From positions 62,001-126,000 of the forward strand of contig NZ_FNIL01000008.1 of NCBI RefSeq assembly GCF_900103955.1: a stretch of DNA of 64,000 nucleotides, in the 5' to 3' direction. This DNA is from Alkalicoccus daliensis. Lineage in GTDB: Bacteria; Bacillota; Bacilli; Bacillales; Salisediminibacteriaceae. Each line of letters starts with the position of its first letter. Position 1 is the first letter of the stretch. Below are positions 1-8,603 of this stretch, in pieces. Under the pieces are notes generated by a model, which made no database searches, was not told the origin of the DNA, and worked only from the letters and a program-made list of their open reading frames with translations. A program made the translations under genes and the position numbers.

Positions 1-2
1 TG

Positions 3-296
3 CTGCCGGGAGCGGTGGTAGTGATGCTGACGGGAGTGTATATGATCCTGCAGCTCAACCGGGAGACACTGCCGTTCTACATGATCTTTATGGAGCAGGC
101 AGGCTCCATGATTGTGCTGCTGACGGTGGTGATGCTTTCTGTGTACAGCCGCAGATTGAAGAAGAAACTGGAGGGAGAAACGCTGAAAAAAGATAAAACG
201 CTGGAAGCATTAAGTCTGGCGCATACCAATTATATGTTCAGTTCTGCTGCACTCGTTTTGCTTGTTATCATTGTAGTAGGGATGAGAATAAATTAA
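3..296 (+). CDS. C-terminal part of an integral membrane protein (5' end outside window)
   Basis: The reading frame is already open at base 3, so the true start lies upstream of the window; about 97 residues are visible. They hold three hydrophobic stretches: one at the very start, one around GSMIVLLTVVMLSVY, and a last one SAALVLLVIIVVGMRI next to the stop. A basic, charged loop (SRRLKKKLEGETLKKDK) separates the second and third and is probably cytoplasmic. I do not recognise the family. A hairpin follows directly, so this is the last gene of its transcript. Confidence 0.6.
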   Translation: MPGAVVVMLTGVYMILQLNRETLPFYMIFMEQAGSMIVLLTVVMLSVYSRRLKKKLEGETLKKDKTLEALSLAHTNYMFSSAALVLLVIIVVGMRIN

Positions 297-298
297 TG

Positions 299-338
299 AA
301 AGTGCGTGTTCCAGTCAGGGACACGCACTTTGACTTTT
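299..338 (+). terminator. Rho-independent terminator after the first gene
   Basis: An 11-bp perfect stem (AAAGTGCGTGT / ACACGCACTTT) with an 11-nt loop starts two bases after the stop codon. It is followed by a short T-rich stretch (GACTTTT). Confidence 0.65.
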
Positions 339-543
339 AACGGATATTGATCTGTGAAAAGCATAGATAAAAGAGGATTTGTATCCTCCGTAAACTACAT
401 GGTGCGTAAGGAACCGACAAAAAATTTCTGTTTTTCTTAAAAACGAAAACTGTATACTTATGACTCTGCAAAGGAGAAAATTGAAAATCCAAACGGCCCA
501 TGTCCTTCACAAGGTTAATAAAAAGATAGGTGCATCTGCTGTT

Positions 544-1596
544 TTACGCTTTGGAACGATAGTTTAAATTATGCTGTTTTAACGTCTTGTCTTTACCGAA
601 CAGAAAATGTTTTTCCATATCCGGTGAATAGCGGGAGTTGATCGTTTCCAGACCGCAGGCTTCTGCCACTGCACGTATCATGGCAGGGGAGGCACCGCAG
701 CACAATCCGATGTAATTGATCCCGATATCCTTTGCTTCCTTCGCCCATTCTGCCAGCTCGTACCGATTATGGGAAAGCGGCTCGAGCGCCGTCGGGAAAG
801 TGGTTTCTGTCGGCAGGTGACAGCTGCATCCGCCATCGGGCAGATTGAAGAATGTCGGATGTTCTTCCGTCGTCCGGTAAGGAACGGGGAGGCCTCCTGT
901 ATAGCCGGTTACCTGTTTACGTATTTTTTCTAAATACGGCTGCATCGTATCCGGTCCGCGGAAGCAGTTCATCCCTACGACCAGTGCCCCTTTTTCGGAA
1001 AGCACCTGGCAGGAATCTTCTACGGTATACCCGTCCCGCAGGATGTTTTCGCCCATCAGTCCCAGCAGAATCACCGCGGGCAGTCCCTGCTTCTGGATTT
1101 CTTCGAGGGCGATGACTGCTTCCTCGTGGTAGTAAAACGTCTCCGCATGTATATAATCCACACCCTCTTCTTTACACCAGCCGATCATCTCCGCGAACAT
1201 AGCGCGGACTTTTTCTTTCGATTCCGGGTCCTCCGGATCGAAAATATTCGTATTGGAAATATTCCCGGCAACGAGTGCTTCTTCCGTGGGGTGTTCTTTT
1301 GCCACTTCTTTCGCCAGGCGGATGGCACTTCTGTTCAGCGGTTCGAGCAGCTCTTCCTTGCCGATGATGCGCATTTTTTCTCTGTGGGCATTGTAGGTGA
1401 AAGCGAGCACCACATCAGATCCTGCCTTCATAAAATCACGGTAGGTTTCCTTCAGCGCGTCCGGATTCTCCAGTGCCACTTCCGGCACAAACGAGCCCGC
1501 CTGCAAATAGCCTCTGCGTTCCAGTTCAAATAAAAATCCTTCTCCGGCAATGACCGTTCCTTCTTGCAGTCGTTGTTCCAAGCTTCGTTTTGTCAT
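544..1596 (-). CDS. Betaine-homocysteine S-methyltransferase-like protein
   Basis: A 350-residue homocysteine S-methyltransferase (PF02574 family). It moves a methyl group to homocysteine to make methionine, using zinc to activate the thiol. The zinc ligands are visible: Cys211 in GMNCFRG and Cys299-Cys300 in IGLCCGAS, at nearly the positions known for mammalian BHMT (217, 299, 300). The stretch after Cys211, with LEPLSHNRYELAEWAKEA, also resembles BHMT more than the S-methylmethionine enzymes, so betaine is a plausible donor; this is inferred. The ATG start has a good site, AAGGGGAG. A SAM riboswitch with its own terminator sits upstream, so the gene should be off when SAM is plentiful. It is transcribed alone. 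Fits the betaine genes at 15-21 kb. Confidence 0.82.
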   Translation of the reverse strand: MTKRSLEQRLQEGTVIAGEGFLFELERRGYLQAGSFVPEVALENPDALKETYRDFMKAGSDVVLAFTYNAHREKMRIIGKEELLEPLNRSAIRLAKEVAKEHPTEEALVAGNISNTNIFDPEDPESKEKVRAMFAEMIGWCKEEGVDYIHAETFYYHEEAVIALEEIQKQGLPAVILLGLMGENILRDGYTVEDSCQVLSEKGALVVGMNCFRGPDTMQPYLEKIRKQVTGYTGGLPVPYRTTEEHPTFFNLPDGGCSCHLPTETTFPTALEPLSHNRYELAEWAKEAKDIGINYIGLCCGASPAMIRAVAEACGLETINSRYSPDMEKHFLFGKDKTLKQHNLNYRSKA

Positions 1597-1644
1597 GTTA
1601 TTCTCCCCTTTTACCTATTATCTTGCTCCCGCCATTGTCTTATG

Positions 1645-1806
1645 AAAAAACAAACCCTCTTCTTAATCAAAAGAAGAGGGTTTGGCGAATGACGACAAAT
1701 TGCTCTTCTTATCTTCAAGCCTGCTGCTTCTGGAATTAGCACAGTACTATTACTAGTCTGCTGCTGAAGTGTCAAAGGGCCAGTCCCTCCACTTCTCTGG
1801 ATAAGA
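1645..1806 (-). ncRNA. SAM-I (S-box) riboswitch with terminator
   Basis: Read on the minus strand, the region has the S-box core: CTTATC at its 5' end (plus 1800-1805), then GTGGAGGGACTGGCCC, TGCTAATTCC and the closing GATAAG (plus 1709-1714). A perfect 14-bp terminator stem follows (plus 1651-1664 with 1671-1684, 6-nt loop), then six U residues. The AAGAAGAG segment after the aptamer could pair with the 5' arm of the terminator (CTCTTCTT) as an antiterminator. It lies about 50 bases upstream of the homocysteine methyltransferase gene, the expected class of target. Confidence 0.92.
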
Positions 1807-1965
1807 AAAAATGCATATTTAATTGGTGATTATCAGAATACAGCTGCAATTGGGAAAAGTCAACCATCTAAAAACCATTTCAAAATTTCAGGACTTTTTC
1901 ACAAGCAGTTATAGGAAGAAGAGAAGATACTGACAGATCTCAAAGACAGACAGCTTCGACCCGTT

Positions 1966-2020
1966 TTAAAAAGTCCGCAGCAGGCAGCTGTGATATGCTG
2001 CTTTGCTCTGCGGACTTTAA
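1966..2020 (-). terminator. Terminator of the aldo/keto reductase gene
   Basis: An 11-bp stem (AAAGTCCGCAG at 1970-1980 with its complement at 2008-2018) encloses a smaller internal hairpin. On the minus strand it is followed by TTTTT, about 30 bases after the reductase stop codon. Confidence 0.7.
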
Positions 2021-2048
2021 CATGAAGCTTCAAATATTATATTTTTCG

Positions 2049-2894
2049 TTAAAATTCCTCATACTCTGCAGGATCCTGATCATTCAGCCTGCCGTCTGCT
2101 TTTGTCAATTCAGAGATTGCTTTCATATCTGAATCACGGAGGGAAAAATCAAAAATAGAGATATTCTCGAGCTGTCTTTCCGGCGATGCAGACTTTGGAA
2201 TCGAGACAGCACCAAGCTGATAATGCCAGCGAAGTACTACCTGTGAAATGGTTTTGTTATGGTCTTCTGCAATCTGCTGGAGCGTATTGTTTTCCAGAAT
2301 ATCTTTTGCTTTTGCAAGCGGACTCCAGGACTGGGTAACGATCTGGTGCTGTTCGTGCCATTCTCTTTGTTCCTTCTGGTTAAAGAAAGGATGCAGCTCC
2401 ACCTGATTGAGGCTCGGCTTTTCTCCGGTTTCCTTTTCGAGACGTTCAAGATGCTCCGGCAGAAAATTACAGACGCCGATAGAACGGATCATGCCGCGTT
2501 TTTTCGCTTCAATTAATCCCTGCCATGCTTCCACATACTGATCCTGCTTCGGGTTCGGCCAGTGGACGAGATACAGGTCATAGTAATCCAGGCCAGCGCG
2601 GTATAAAGATTCCTCTACTGTTACGAGCGCCTTGTCATATTCCTGGTAGCGGCCGGGCAGCTTAGAAGCAATCCGCAAATCTTTCCTCGGCGTGCTGCAG
2701 CGTCTGACTGCTTCTCCAACAGTACCTTCGTTTTCGTAGTTATAAGCCGAGTCGATAAGACGATATCCTACCTCATCTACTGCGTGCTGTATCGCCTCAG
2801 CACCCTGCTTTCCTTTCAGCTGATATGTACCTAAACCGAGTACAGGCAGGGTCATGCCATCGTGCAGCGTGATTTCTGGAATGGATCTGCTCAT
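2049..2894 (-). CDS. Aldo/keto reductase (glyoxal/diketogluconate reductase type)
   Basis: A 281-residue soluble NADPH-dependent reductase of the AKR superfamily, near the B. subtilis YvgN/YtbE group that reduces glyoxal, methylglyoxal and other small aldehydes. The catalytic tetrad is complete: Asp48 and Tyr53 in LIDSAYNYENE, Lys78 in IASKLPG, His111 in YLVHWPNP. The late motif IPKSASPERQLEN is the usual NADP-phosphate binding segment. The ATG start is preceded by GAAAGGGGA. It is monocistronic, with its own terminator downstream. The real substrate cannot be read from the sequence; a general role in aldehyde detoxification is the safe inference. Confidence 0.9.
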   Translation of the reverse strand: MSRSIPEITLHDGMTLPVLGLGTYQLKGKQGAEAIQHAVDEVGYRLIDSAYNYENEGTVGEAVRRCSTPRKDLRIASKLPGRYQEYDKALVTVEESLYRAGLDYYDLYLVHWPNPKQDQYVEAWQGLIEAKKRGMIRSIGVCNFLPEHLERLEKETGEKPSLNQVELHPFFNQKEQREWHEQHQIVTQSWSPLAKAKDILENNTLQQIAEDHNKTISQVVLRWHYQLGAVSIPKSASPERQLENISIFDFSLRDSDMKAISELTKADGRLNDQDPAEYEEF

Positions 2895-3010
2895 ATTAAA
2901 TTTCCCCTTTCTATTTTTTTGAGATTACCATGAAATTGAAAACTTTTCTAATGATTGTTAGAAGTGGTGCACGCCCAGAAATGTTAAAACGTTAACGATA
3001 AAACAGGAGT

Positions 3011-3775
3011 TCAGCGAAAATCATTTGCTATGGCTTCCTTTTCCAGCCATTCTTCCAGCAACATGTGAAACAGTTCGGGATTTCCTAAAGAAACACCGTG
3101 TCCCATGTTAGGAATAATGAGTCTTGTGCAGGCAGGATTGCTTTCTACAATTTCATCAAAAGAATCCTTCATGATGCGCCGCTCTTTTTCTCCGACGGTT
3201 ACGAATAGACGAGCCTTTGTTTGATGAAAATCAGTGGGGAGGAAAAATGACATATTTTCCTGCATCACTCTTTGAAAAGTCTCTCTGCTTATTTGCCTGC
3301 TTTCTTCAAAATACGTCTTAATCTGATAATCTTTTAAATACATGGATTTAGCTTGAATTTTTGAAAAGGTTCTATTTTTAATCAGTGGGAATGCCAGCAT
3401 CATCGATTGGATTAATGGAGTTGCTAACGGCAGCGGCTTTACTAACGCACTATTAATCATTGCAAAATCAATCAGCTTCGGCTGCTTACTGATCATGGCA
3501 ATTAATATTTGTGCACCTAACGAAAATCCTATCACTATGACCTTTTTTTCTTTACTTTTTTCTTTAATCAGCACATTAATTTCTTCCGCAGAACTGTCGA
3601 TTGTAAACAGTGAGCCCTCTGTATTCTTCCCATGCTCCGGAAGATCCGGAACCAGGCAGTGAAAGGTTGAACGAAAGTGCTCAACCTGTTTTTCCCACAT
3701 CCAGCCACTTACTCCGCCGCCGTGGATAAACACTATCATTACAGCATTCTCTTCTCCATATTCTTTATAAAACAA
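3011..3775 (-). CDS. Alpha/beta hydrolase
   Basis: A 254-residue alpha/beta-hydrolase fold protein. The oxyanion-hole motif is HGGG in IVFIHGGGVSGW, the nucleophile elbow is GFSLGA, and the catalytic His is in NMGHGVSLG near the C terminus. The usual acid position reads VGEKERRI, so Glu may replace Asp. I start at the TTG at 3775 because a perfect AGGAGG lies nine bases before it; the frame extends eight codons further up to a TTG at 3799 that has no ribosome binding site and would bury that AGGAGG inside the gene. Substrate unknown; small carboxylesterase or thioesterase-like roles are typical. Single-gene transcript. Confidence 0.8.
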   Translation of the reverse strand: MFYKEYGEENAVMIVFIHGGGVSGWMWEKQVEHFRSTFHCLVPDLPEHGKNTEGSLFTIDSSAEEINVLIKEKSKEKKVIVIGFSLGAQILIAMISKQPKLIDFAMINSALVKPLPLATPLIQSMMLAFPLIKNRTFSKIQAKSMYLKDYQIKTYFEESRQISRETFQRVMQENMSFFLPTDFHQTKARLFVTVGEKERRIMKDSFDEIVESNPACTRLIIPNMGHGVSLGNPELFHMLLEEWLEKEAIANDFR

Positions 3776-4109
3776 GGCAATATCCCTCCTGTATCTCAAG
3801 AATTTTTATTAAAAGGAATTTCATGCAAAATAGGGAATATATGATATATTCATTGTACACGAGAGGATGCTGATCATCTGAATTTCAGGTGATATTTTTA
3901 AAAATCTTTATTTATATCAGTAAATTAGAGAAATAGGGAAGAGATAAGATTGTTTTTTCAATACTTTCTATCTCTAATACTATTATTTACTGCTCTCTCA
4001 GTGATATTACTTGTACTGTCGTTTCAGTACTGTAGAGGTTTTTAAACATAGAGAGTAGAGGAAGAAGTAATACTTATAAAAAAACGTCACTCAAATGCTG
4101 GATTACGTC
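3776..4109. other. AT-rich intergenic gap, no gene seen
   Basis: About 330 bases between two minus-strand genes. The right part lies downstream of the AEC transporter and the left part should hold the hydrolase promoter. I see no convincing terminator, RNA or coding frame. Confidence 0.4.
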
Positions 4110-5036
4110 TTACCCTCCAAAGAATATTCTCGACAAATAAATCACGACAGAAACGGTGAATGCGCTGAACAGCGTTGAAAACAGCACCACCTGTGAAGCA
4201 TATTCGGGGTGGATTTTATATTCCTGTGCAATGATCGCACTGTTTACCGAGGTTGGCATGGCGGAAGCAATAAACAGTGCCTGGGCCATGACGCCTTCGA
4301 CGGGAAGCAGCCAGATAATAACAAGCGCCACTGCCGGTCCGATAATCAGTCTGGCACCGATGCTCCAGTAAATCGAAGTAAGATGGGTTGTAATTTTAAA
4401 CTGTGCCACCTGTGCGCCAAGCGTAATGAGTGCCATGGCAATCATGGCATCCGCCACGTAATTCGCGGGAGTCCAGATAAACTCAGGAATGCCGATGTTC
4501 CAGTAGTTGAGCGTCACTCCGAGAAGCATCGCATACAGCACCGGCATTTTAAAGTAGCCCGCAGCTGCCCTTAAGCGCCCGATATTGGCTGCCTGGAGGG
4601 AGAAAATACCGTAGGAAAAGAGAAAGATATTCTGGAAGGTAAGGATAATCACCTGAATGGACATCGCAAACGGATCCCCGCGGAAAACAAGGTCGTTTAC
4701 CGGCACGCCGTAGTTGCCCGAGTTGAAAAACATAAGGCTGTTCGTAAAAGTTGTCTTTTTCTCCTTCAGTCCGAGCGCCCGGCCGATTCCTTCTCCGAGA
4801 AAATATAACAGCAGACAGTAGAGAACGAAAAATAACAATACATACCCGAACAGGGAAGCCGCAATTTCGGTTTCGTACAGCTGCACGAAAATAAAGCCGG
4901 GTACGAGAAAGTATATATTTAATTTCGCGAGCGTCTGCAGATTCATCTGGAATTTTATCTGGAGGACATATCCTACAGTCATAATCACAAATATCGGCAG
5001 GATAATACTCTGGAAAATGATCATAAATTCTCCCAA
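4110..5036 (-). CDS. AEC family transporter (auxin efflux carrier type)
   Basis: A 308-residue membrane protein with about ten hydrophobic segments, of the AEC family (PF03547), which exports small organic anions; bacterial members include malate transporters such as MdcF/MleP types. The family pattern of two five-helix halves is visible, with LAKLNIYFLVPGFIF in helix 2, NSGNYGVP in the middle and ASAMPTSVNSAIIAQEY before the last helices. The TTG at 5036 is chosen because AGGAGG sits seven bases upstream; an ATG four codons later is an alternative. The substrate is unknown. It has no close partner gene; the next gene is divergent. Confidence 0.85.
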   Translation of the reverse strand: MGEFMIIFQSIILPIFVIMTVGYVLQIKFQMNLQTLAKLNIYFLVPGFIFVQLYETEIAASLFGYVLLFFVLYCLLLYFLGEGIGRALGLKEKKTTFTNSLMFFNSGNYGVPVNDLVFRGDPFAMSIQVIILTFQNIFLFSYGIFSLQAANIGRLRAAAGYFKMPVLYAMLLGVTLNYWNIGIPEFIWTPANYVADAMIAMALITLGAQVAQFKITTHLTSIYWSIGARLIIGPAVALVIIWLLPVEGVMAQALFIASAMPTSVNSAIIAQEYKIHPEYASQVVLFSTLFSAFTVSVVIYLSRIFFGG

Positions 5037-5287
5037 GAAAGTTCCTCCTTTCCATCTTTATCCATGGTACCGCGCACTTCTCCGTGGCGCAAGAAGGTTC
5101 TCGTACCTTCAGGAGAGAAAAGGAATACTGCCCCTTTGCACAAACGCCTGATTTGTGTAAAATGTATAAGGTTACGTATAATTGAAATAACTTTAAAAAT
5201 ATGACATTTGCCGATAGATAGACAACTAAGAAATGTTAAATGAAGGGCGGACCCTTTATTTTATATACGAAAGGATTGGAATATAAT

Positions 5288-6280
5288 ATGAAAGAAAATT
5301 TTTGGGCAGAACTGCCAAAGCCGTTTTTCGTACTGGCGCCGATGGAAGATGTAACGAATGTAGTTTTTCGTCATGTAGTGGCTGAGGCAGCAAGACCCGA
5401 TGTGTTTTTTACAGAATTTACGAATACCGACAGCTACTGCCATCCGGAAGGAATCTACAGTGTACGCGGGCGCCTCACGTTTACCGAGGATGAACAGCCG
5501 ATGGTTGCACACATCTGGGGAGATAAACCCGAGAACTTCCGGGAAATGAGTATCGGCATGGCGGAGCAGGGATTTAAAGGGGTGGACATTAACATGGGCT
5601 GCCCTGTGCCGAACGTTGCCGCGAAAGGGAAGGGCAGCGGTTTGATCCGGGAGCCGGAAAATGCAGCTGCGATTATCCAGGCAGCAAAAGCCGGTGGACT
5701 GCCGGTCAGTGTGAAAACAAGACTTGGCTATACAGACGTAAGCGAGTGGAGAGGCTGGCTGACCCACGTACTGAAGCAGGATATTGCCAACCTGTCGATT
5801 CATCTGCGCACGAAAAAAGAAATGAGCAACGTCGACGCGCACTGGGAGCTGATCCCCGAGATCAAGGCCCTCCGCGATGAAATTGCACCGAAAACGCTCC
5901 TCACGATTAATGGTGATATTCTTGATTACCAGACCGGTATCGAGCTTGCCAATAAATACGGCATCGACGGCGTCATGATCGGGCGGGGGATTTTCAAAAA
6001 TCCGTTCGCGTTCGAAAAAGAACCGAGAGAGCACAGCACAAAGGAAATGTTTGACCTCCTGCGGCTGCACCTTGATCTTCACGACAAATATTCCACAGAA
6101 ATCGAGCCGATTTTATTCAAGCCGCTCCGCCGTTTCTTTAAAATCTACATCCGCGGTGTCCGCGGCGGGGGAGAATTAAGAAACCAGCTGATGCAGACGG
6201 AGACGACCGATGAAGTGCGGGAACTGCTCGATGCGTTTGAGGAAAAGGTAAGGGAGAAAGAAAAACAACTGCATGTCTAA
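5288..6280 (+). CDS. tRNA-dihydrouridine synthase
   Basis: A 330-residue flavoprotein that reduces uridine to dihydrouridine in the D-loop of tRNA using FMN and NADPH. The TIM-barrel motifs are clear: [14 protein letters not shown] near the N terminus, the catalytic Cys105 in [14 protein letters not shown], and [13 protein letters not shown] at the phosphate-binding end. The C-terminal helical tRNA-binding domain starts around [12 protein letters not shown] start at ATG 5288 (AAAGGA upstream), since the family begins MKENFW; an ATG at 5240 in the same frame adds 16 residues of no family likeness. It probably is one of two or three dus paralogues in the genome. A strong terminator follows. Confidence 0.9.
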   Translation: MKENFWAELPKPFFVLAPMEDVTNVVFRHVVAEAARPDVFFTEFTNTDSYCHPEGIYSVRGRLTFTEDEQPMVAHIWGDKPENFREMSIGMAEQGFKGVDINMGCPVPNVAAKGKGSGLIREPENAAAIIQAAKAGGLPVSVKTRLGYTDVSEWRGWLTHVLKQDIANLSIHLRTKKEMSNVDAHWELIPEIKALRDEIAPKTLLTINGDILDYQTGIELANKYGIDGVMIGRGIFKNPFAFEKEPREHSTKEMFDLLRLHLDLHDKYSTEIEPILFKPLRRFFKIYIRGVRGGGELRNQLMQTETTDEVRELLDAFEEKVREKEKQLHV

Positions 6281-6310
6281 TGCACGGAATTAACATTAGA
6301 AATAATTTAT

Positions 6311-6356
6311 AAAAAGCCAGCAGACCTTTTTAGAAGGAGGTCTGCTGGCTTTTATT
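6311..6356 (+). terminator. Terminator after the dihydrouridine synthase gene
   Basis: A perfect 15-bp stem (6312-6326 with 6339-6353) with a 12-nt loop, ending in TTTTATT. The A-run before it would also make it work on the minus strand. Confidence 0.85.
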
Positions 6357-6382
6357 GATGCATTTCTTGAAAGATAAAAAAA

Positions 6383-6535
6383 CAAATAACCGGCAGAGCG
6401 AAGGGATGGGACTTCTGGCGGGTCAGCACGAGCCGAAGATCAAATCGATCCGAAAGGAACGATTTAGCTGAGGCCGTGCCCGCAGGAAAGCATCATCCCG
6501 GGAGTGAAGCCGGGCTTATCAAAGTATTCTGCTAA
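6383..6535. repeat. GC-rich foldable intergenic element
   Basis: About 150 bases of higher GC than the flanks, with inverted segments: GGGATG near the left end against CATCCC near the right end, GGGCAC-like arms inside (GCACGAGCC against GGCCGTGCCC), and an inner hairpin AAATCGATCC GAAA GGAACGATTT. No coding frame. It looks like a palindromic intergenic repeat; no second copy is evident in this window. Confidence 0.4.
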
Positions 6536-6638
6536 TCATACTTCACCTACAAAATATCAACTTAATATACATTTTGAGATCGCTTTCTGTTTTGAAATAC
6601 AAGGATAGAGCTTAATCGCAAAAAAGCAGTTGGTGCCG

Positions 6639-7001
6639 TTACTTACTCAGCTTATGAATCAAATACTGATTTAAAGATACGCCTTCCAGCTTCGCAGCTT
6701 GACTTAAATTGCGGTGAAGGCTCTTTGGCATGCGGATTCTCAGGTTCCCGCTGAATTGATCATCACCTATCGGTTCAGGAATCGGATCGCCGTCTTCCAG
6801 CATATCCTCGATAAATCCTTCTAACACTTCCGAGACAGCAGCATATGCTTCTTCTTTTGTCTCTCCAGTTGCGATGCAGCCATCAAACTCCAATACTCTG
6901 GCAGCATAGTATTGGCCAGCTTCATCATGAATTGCTTTTAAAATGATATTATATGGCCGTTCTAAATATTCTTTCAGCTGTTTCTTTTCTAAAGTACTCA
7001 T
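6639..7001 (-). CDS. hicB: HicB-family antitoxin
   Basis: A 120-residue protein with the HicB layout. The N-terminal partial RNase H-like fold has IILKAIHDEAGQYYAARVLE and the signature DGCIATGETKEEA, and a C-terminal ribbon-helix-helix DNA-binding domain has LRIRMPKSLHRNLSQAAKLEGVSLNQYLIHKL. HicB neutralises the HicA mRNA-cleaving toxin and represses the operon. The toxin gene normally sits directly upstream; here that position (from 7042 up to 8919 on this strand) holds two short fragments separated by a TnpB transposon. So the antitoxin seems to be orphaned and may persist as a regulator or as a remnant. Confidence 0.85.
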   Translation of the reverse strand: MSTLEKKQLKEYLERPYNIILKAIHDEAGQYYAARVLEFDGCIATGETKEEAYAAVSEVLEGFIEDMLEDGDPIPEPIGDDQFSGNLRIRMPKSLHRNLSQAAKLEGVSLNQYLIHKLSK

Positions 7002-7041
7002 CTTATGCCATGACTGTAAAGTGGGTTTGGAAACAGGGGAA

Positions 7042-7191
7042 TCACTCTTCCCCTATTCGTTTCAACAGTTCTCTGATTAAGTAAGGTTTCAAAGGTTTTT
7101 GTCTCGGCAAAGGCCAGCGATCTTCAAAAGTATAGTTTATTAAAGATATGATGACTTCCTTTGATCCTTGCCAATTCATAGCCATAAGCTT
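7042..7191 (-). pseudogene. 3' remnant of a hicA-like toxin gene
   Basis: An open frame of about 48 codons ends 40 bases before hicB. Its end, LPRQKPLKPYLIRELLKRIGEE, looks like the C terminus of HicA toxins, whose last strand and helix often read like IP.KKPLK..YV..LL. Toward its 5' side the frame runs straight into the transposon end at about 7192. The catalytic GSH motif of HicA appears as GSK, so the fragment seems degraded as well as cut. The HicA assignment is an inference from position and short similarity. Confidence 0.45.
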
Positions 7192-7328
7192 GTCAACAAC
7201 CCATGACTGAAGTCACGGGCTTGTGAGGTCTTGCGACCTCTGGAATTCACAGCGGACTACAAGGCGAACGCCTTGCCCTTTAAACCACGCAAGAGGTGCT
7301 GTTTGGGCTCCAAGCAACCCGTCCTTGT
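7192..7328 (-). ncRNA. Putative omega/reRNA region of the TnpB element
   Basis: The 137 bases between the tnpB stop and the element's right end contain several strong hairpins on the minus strand: AAGGCG TTCG CGCCTT (7262-7276 area), AGAGGTCGCAAGACCTC, and the terminal GCCCGTGACTTCAGTCATGGG. In known TnpB systems this region is the scaffold, and the first 16-20 bases outside the end are the guide. Here the guide would start AAGCTTATGGCTATG at about 7191, inside the hicA-like remnant. Confidence 0.5.
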
Positions 7329-8603
7329 TTAAGCAGATATGTGTGATTCGTGTAGGTGTCGTTCTCCGTATTGTTTAAGGTTGAATGCCGCATTGATGTC
7401 GCGATCGTGAGCAACTTCGCACGATGGGCATTTCCAGTAGCGAATACCCACGTCCCCTTTTAGCAAGGTGTTTTTACAACCACAGCACGAACATAATTGC
7501 GTAGAAGGAAACTGCTTCGGTGCTTTGACAAAGCGCCTTCCTCTGTCTTCCAGTTTATATTGGAGATACAGGCGAAAGGTTCCGAATCCATTATCCTGCT
7601 GGTTTTTCGCATATCGTTTGTTTTGACTGAGCGACCGAAGGTCGATATCTTCGACTACGACCATGTCATAACGCCGTGCCAGTGCATAAGATTTTTTATG
7701 CAACCAATCTTTCCGCTGATTCGCTACCTTCGTTTGTAAGCGTGCCACTACAAGGCGTTGTTTCTCCCAGCGGTTCGACCCTTTTACTCGTCGTGACAAC
7801 AAGCGTTGTTCGTTCGCCAATCGTTCTTCTGCCTGTCGATAATATTGCGGGTAATTGGCTTTCTTACCCTCGCTGTCGACAAAAAAATGAGATTGGGAAT
7901 AATCGATGCCCAAGATCTGTTTGGGTTGTTTTATGAGCGCTATTTCTTTTGGGAATGCCACACAGAGAGATACGTAGAATTTCCCTTGTGCATTTACAGA
8001 CACCGTGACGTTTTTGATACTACTTCCCTTTGGCAGGGGGCGGTGCATATTTAATGTTAAAGCAACTTCGTTCATCGGAGATTTCTGCGCCGTAGGAAGA
8101 TACAGCACTCCCTCTCTGATAGAGATTGTCCCGTTTTGGTTGAACGTCGTGTAACTCGCTTTGCTTCCTTTTTTGCTATGAAAACGAGGCATCCCTTGGA
8201 GGTCACGGAACGTCAGTTCCGTCCTCAGTGTCTTTTGACGTTGCAACGCAGATTTCTTGAACTGCTTCTTATACGCAATTTTATTAAAGGCGGAAATGGC
8301 TTTCTGAAAGTGTTGTTTTGCCTCGTTCGAGGCGAATGCATCTACGAGATAAAGATACGGAAATCCATGTTCATCCACACACTGTTTTTTGAACGTGGAA
8401 ACAGAAGGCATTTGCATCTTTTTCATGGATGGTAAGCGCTCCCCAGGCTGGTAATCATTCTTTTCCAGATAATCGTATAAGTGCGCTACATGCAGGTTAT
8501 AGAGTTTGCGAGCCGCACCGAAACATTGACGAAGATATGTTTCGACTTCCTTAGATGCAGGCATCGCAGCATACACATATCCACGTTGTACGATTGTTTC
8601 CAT
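7329..8603 (-). CDS. tnpB: RNA-guided endonuclease TnpB (OrfB_IS605)
   Basis: A 424-residue TnpB, the ancestor type of Cas12, which cuts DNA next to a short transposon-associated motif using an RNA made from the right end of the element. The split RuvC site is complete: Asp234 in LGIDYSQS, Glu318 in VVVEDIDL, Asp402 in AHDRDINAAFNL. The zinc finger has CSCCGC and CPSC. I use ATG 8603 because AAGGTGG lies eight bases before it; a GTG four codons earlier lacks a site. Length and motifs suggest an active enzyme. The guide RNA should overlap the 3' end of the gene and extend to about 7192. No TnpA is present, so movement would need help in trans. Confidence 0.92.
   Translation of the reverse strand: METIVQRGYVYAAMPASKEVETYLRQCFGAARKLYNLHVAHLYDYLEKNDYQPGERLPSMKKMQMPSVSTFKKQCVDEHGFPYLYLVDAFASNEAKQHFQKAISAFNKIAYKKQFKKSALQRQKTLRTELTFRDLQGMPRFHSKKGSKASYTTFNQNGTISIREGVLYLPTAQKSPMNEVALTLNMHRPLPKGSSIKNVTVSVNAQGKFYVSLCVAFPKEIALIKQPKQILGIDYSQSHFFVDSEGKKANYPQYYRQAEERLANEQRLLSRRVKGSNRWEKQRLVVARLQTKVANQRKDWLHKKSYALARRYDMVVVEDIDLRSLSQNKRYAKNQQDNGFGTFRLYLQYKLEDRGRRFVKAPKQFPSTQLCSCCGCKNTLLKGDVGIRYWKCPSCEVAHDRDINAAFNLKQYGERHLHESHISA

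Noticed and set aside
5261-6082. 273-codon frame opposite the dihydrouridine synthase gene
   Set aside because: Shadow of a well-supported gene; rich in Cys, His and Phe, as antisense frames usually are.
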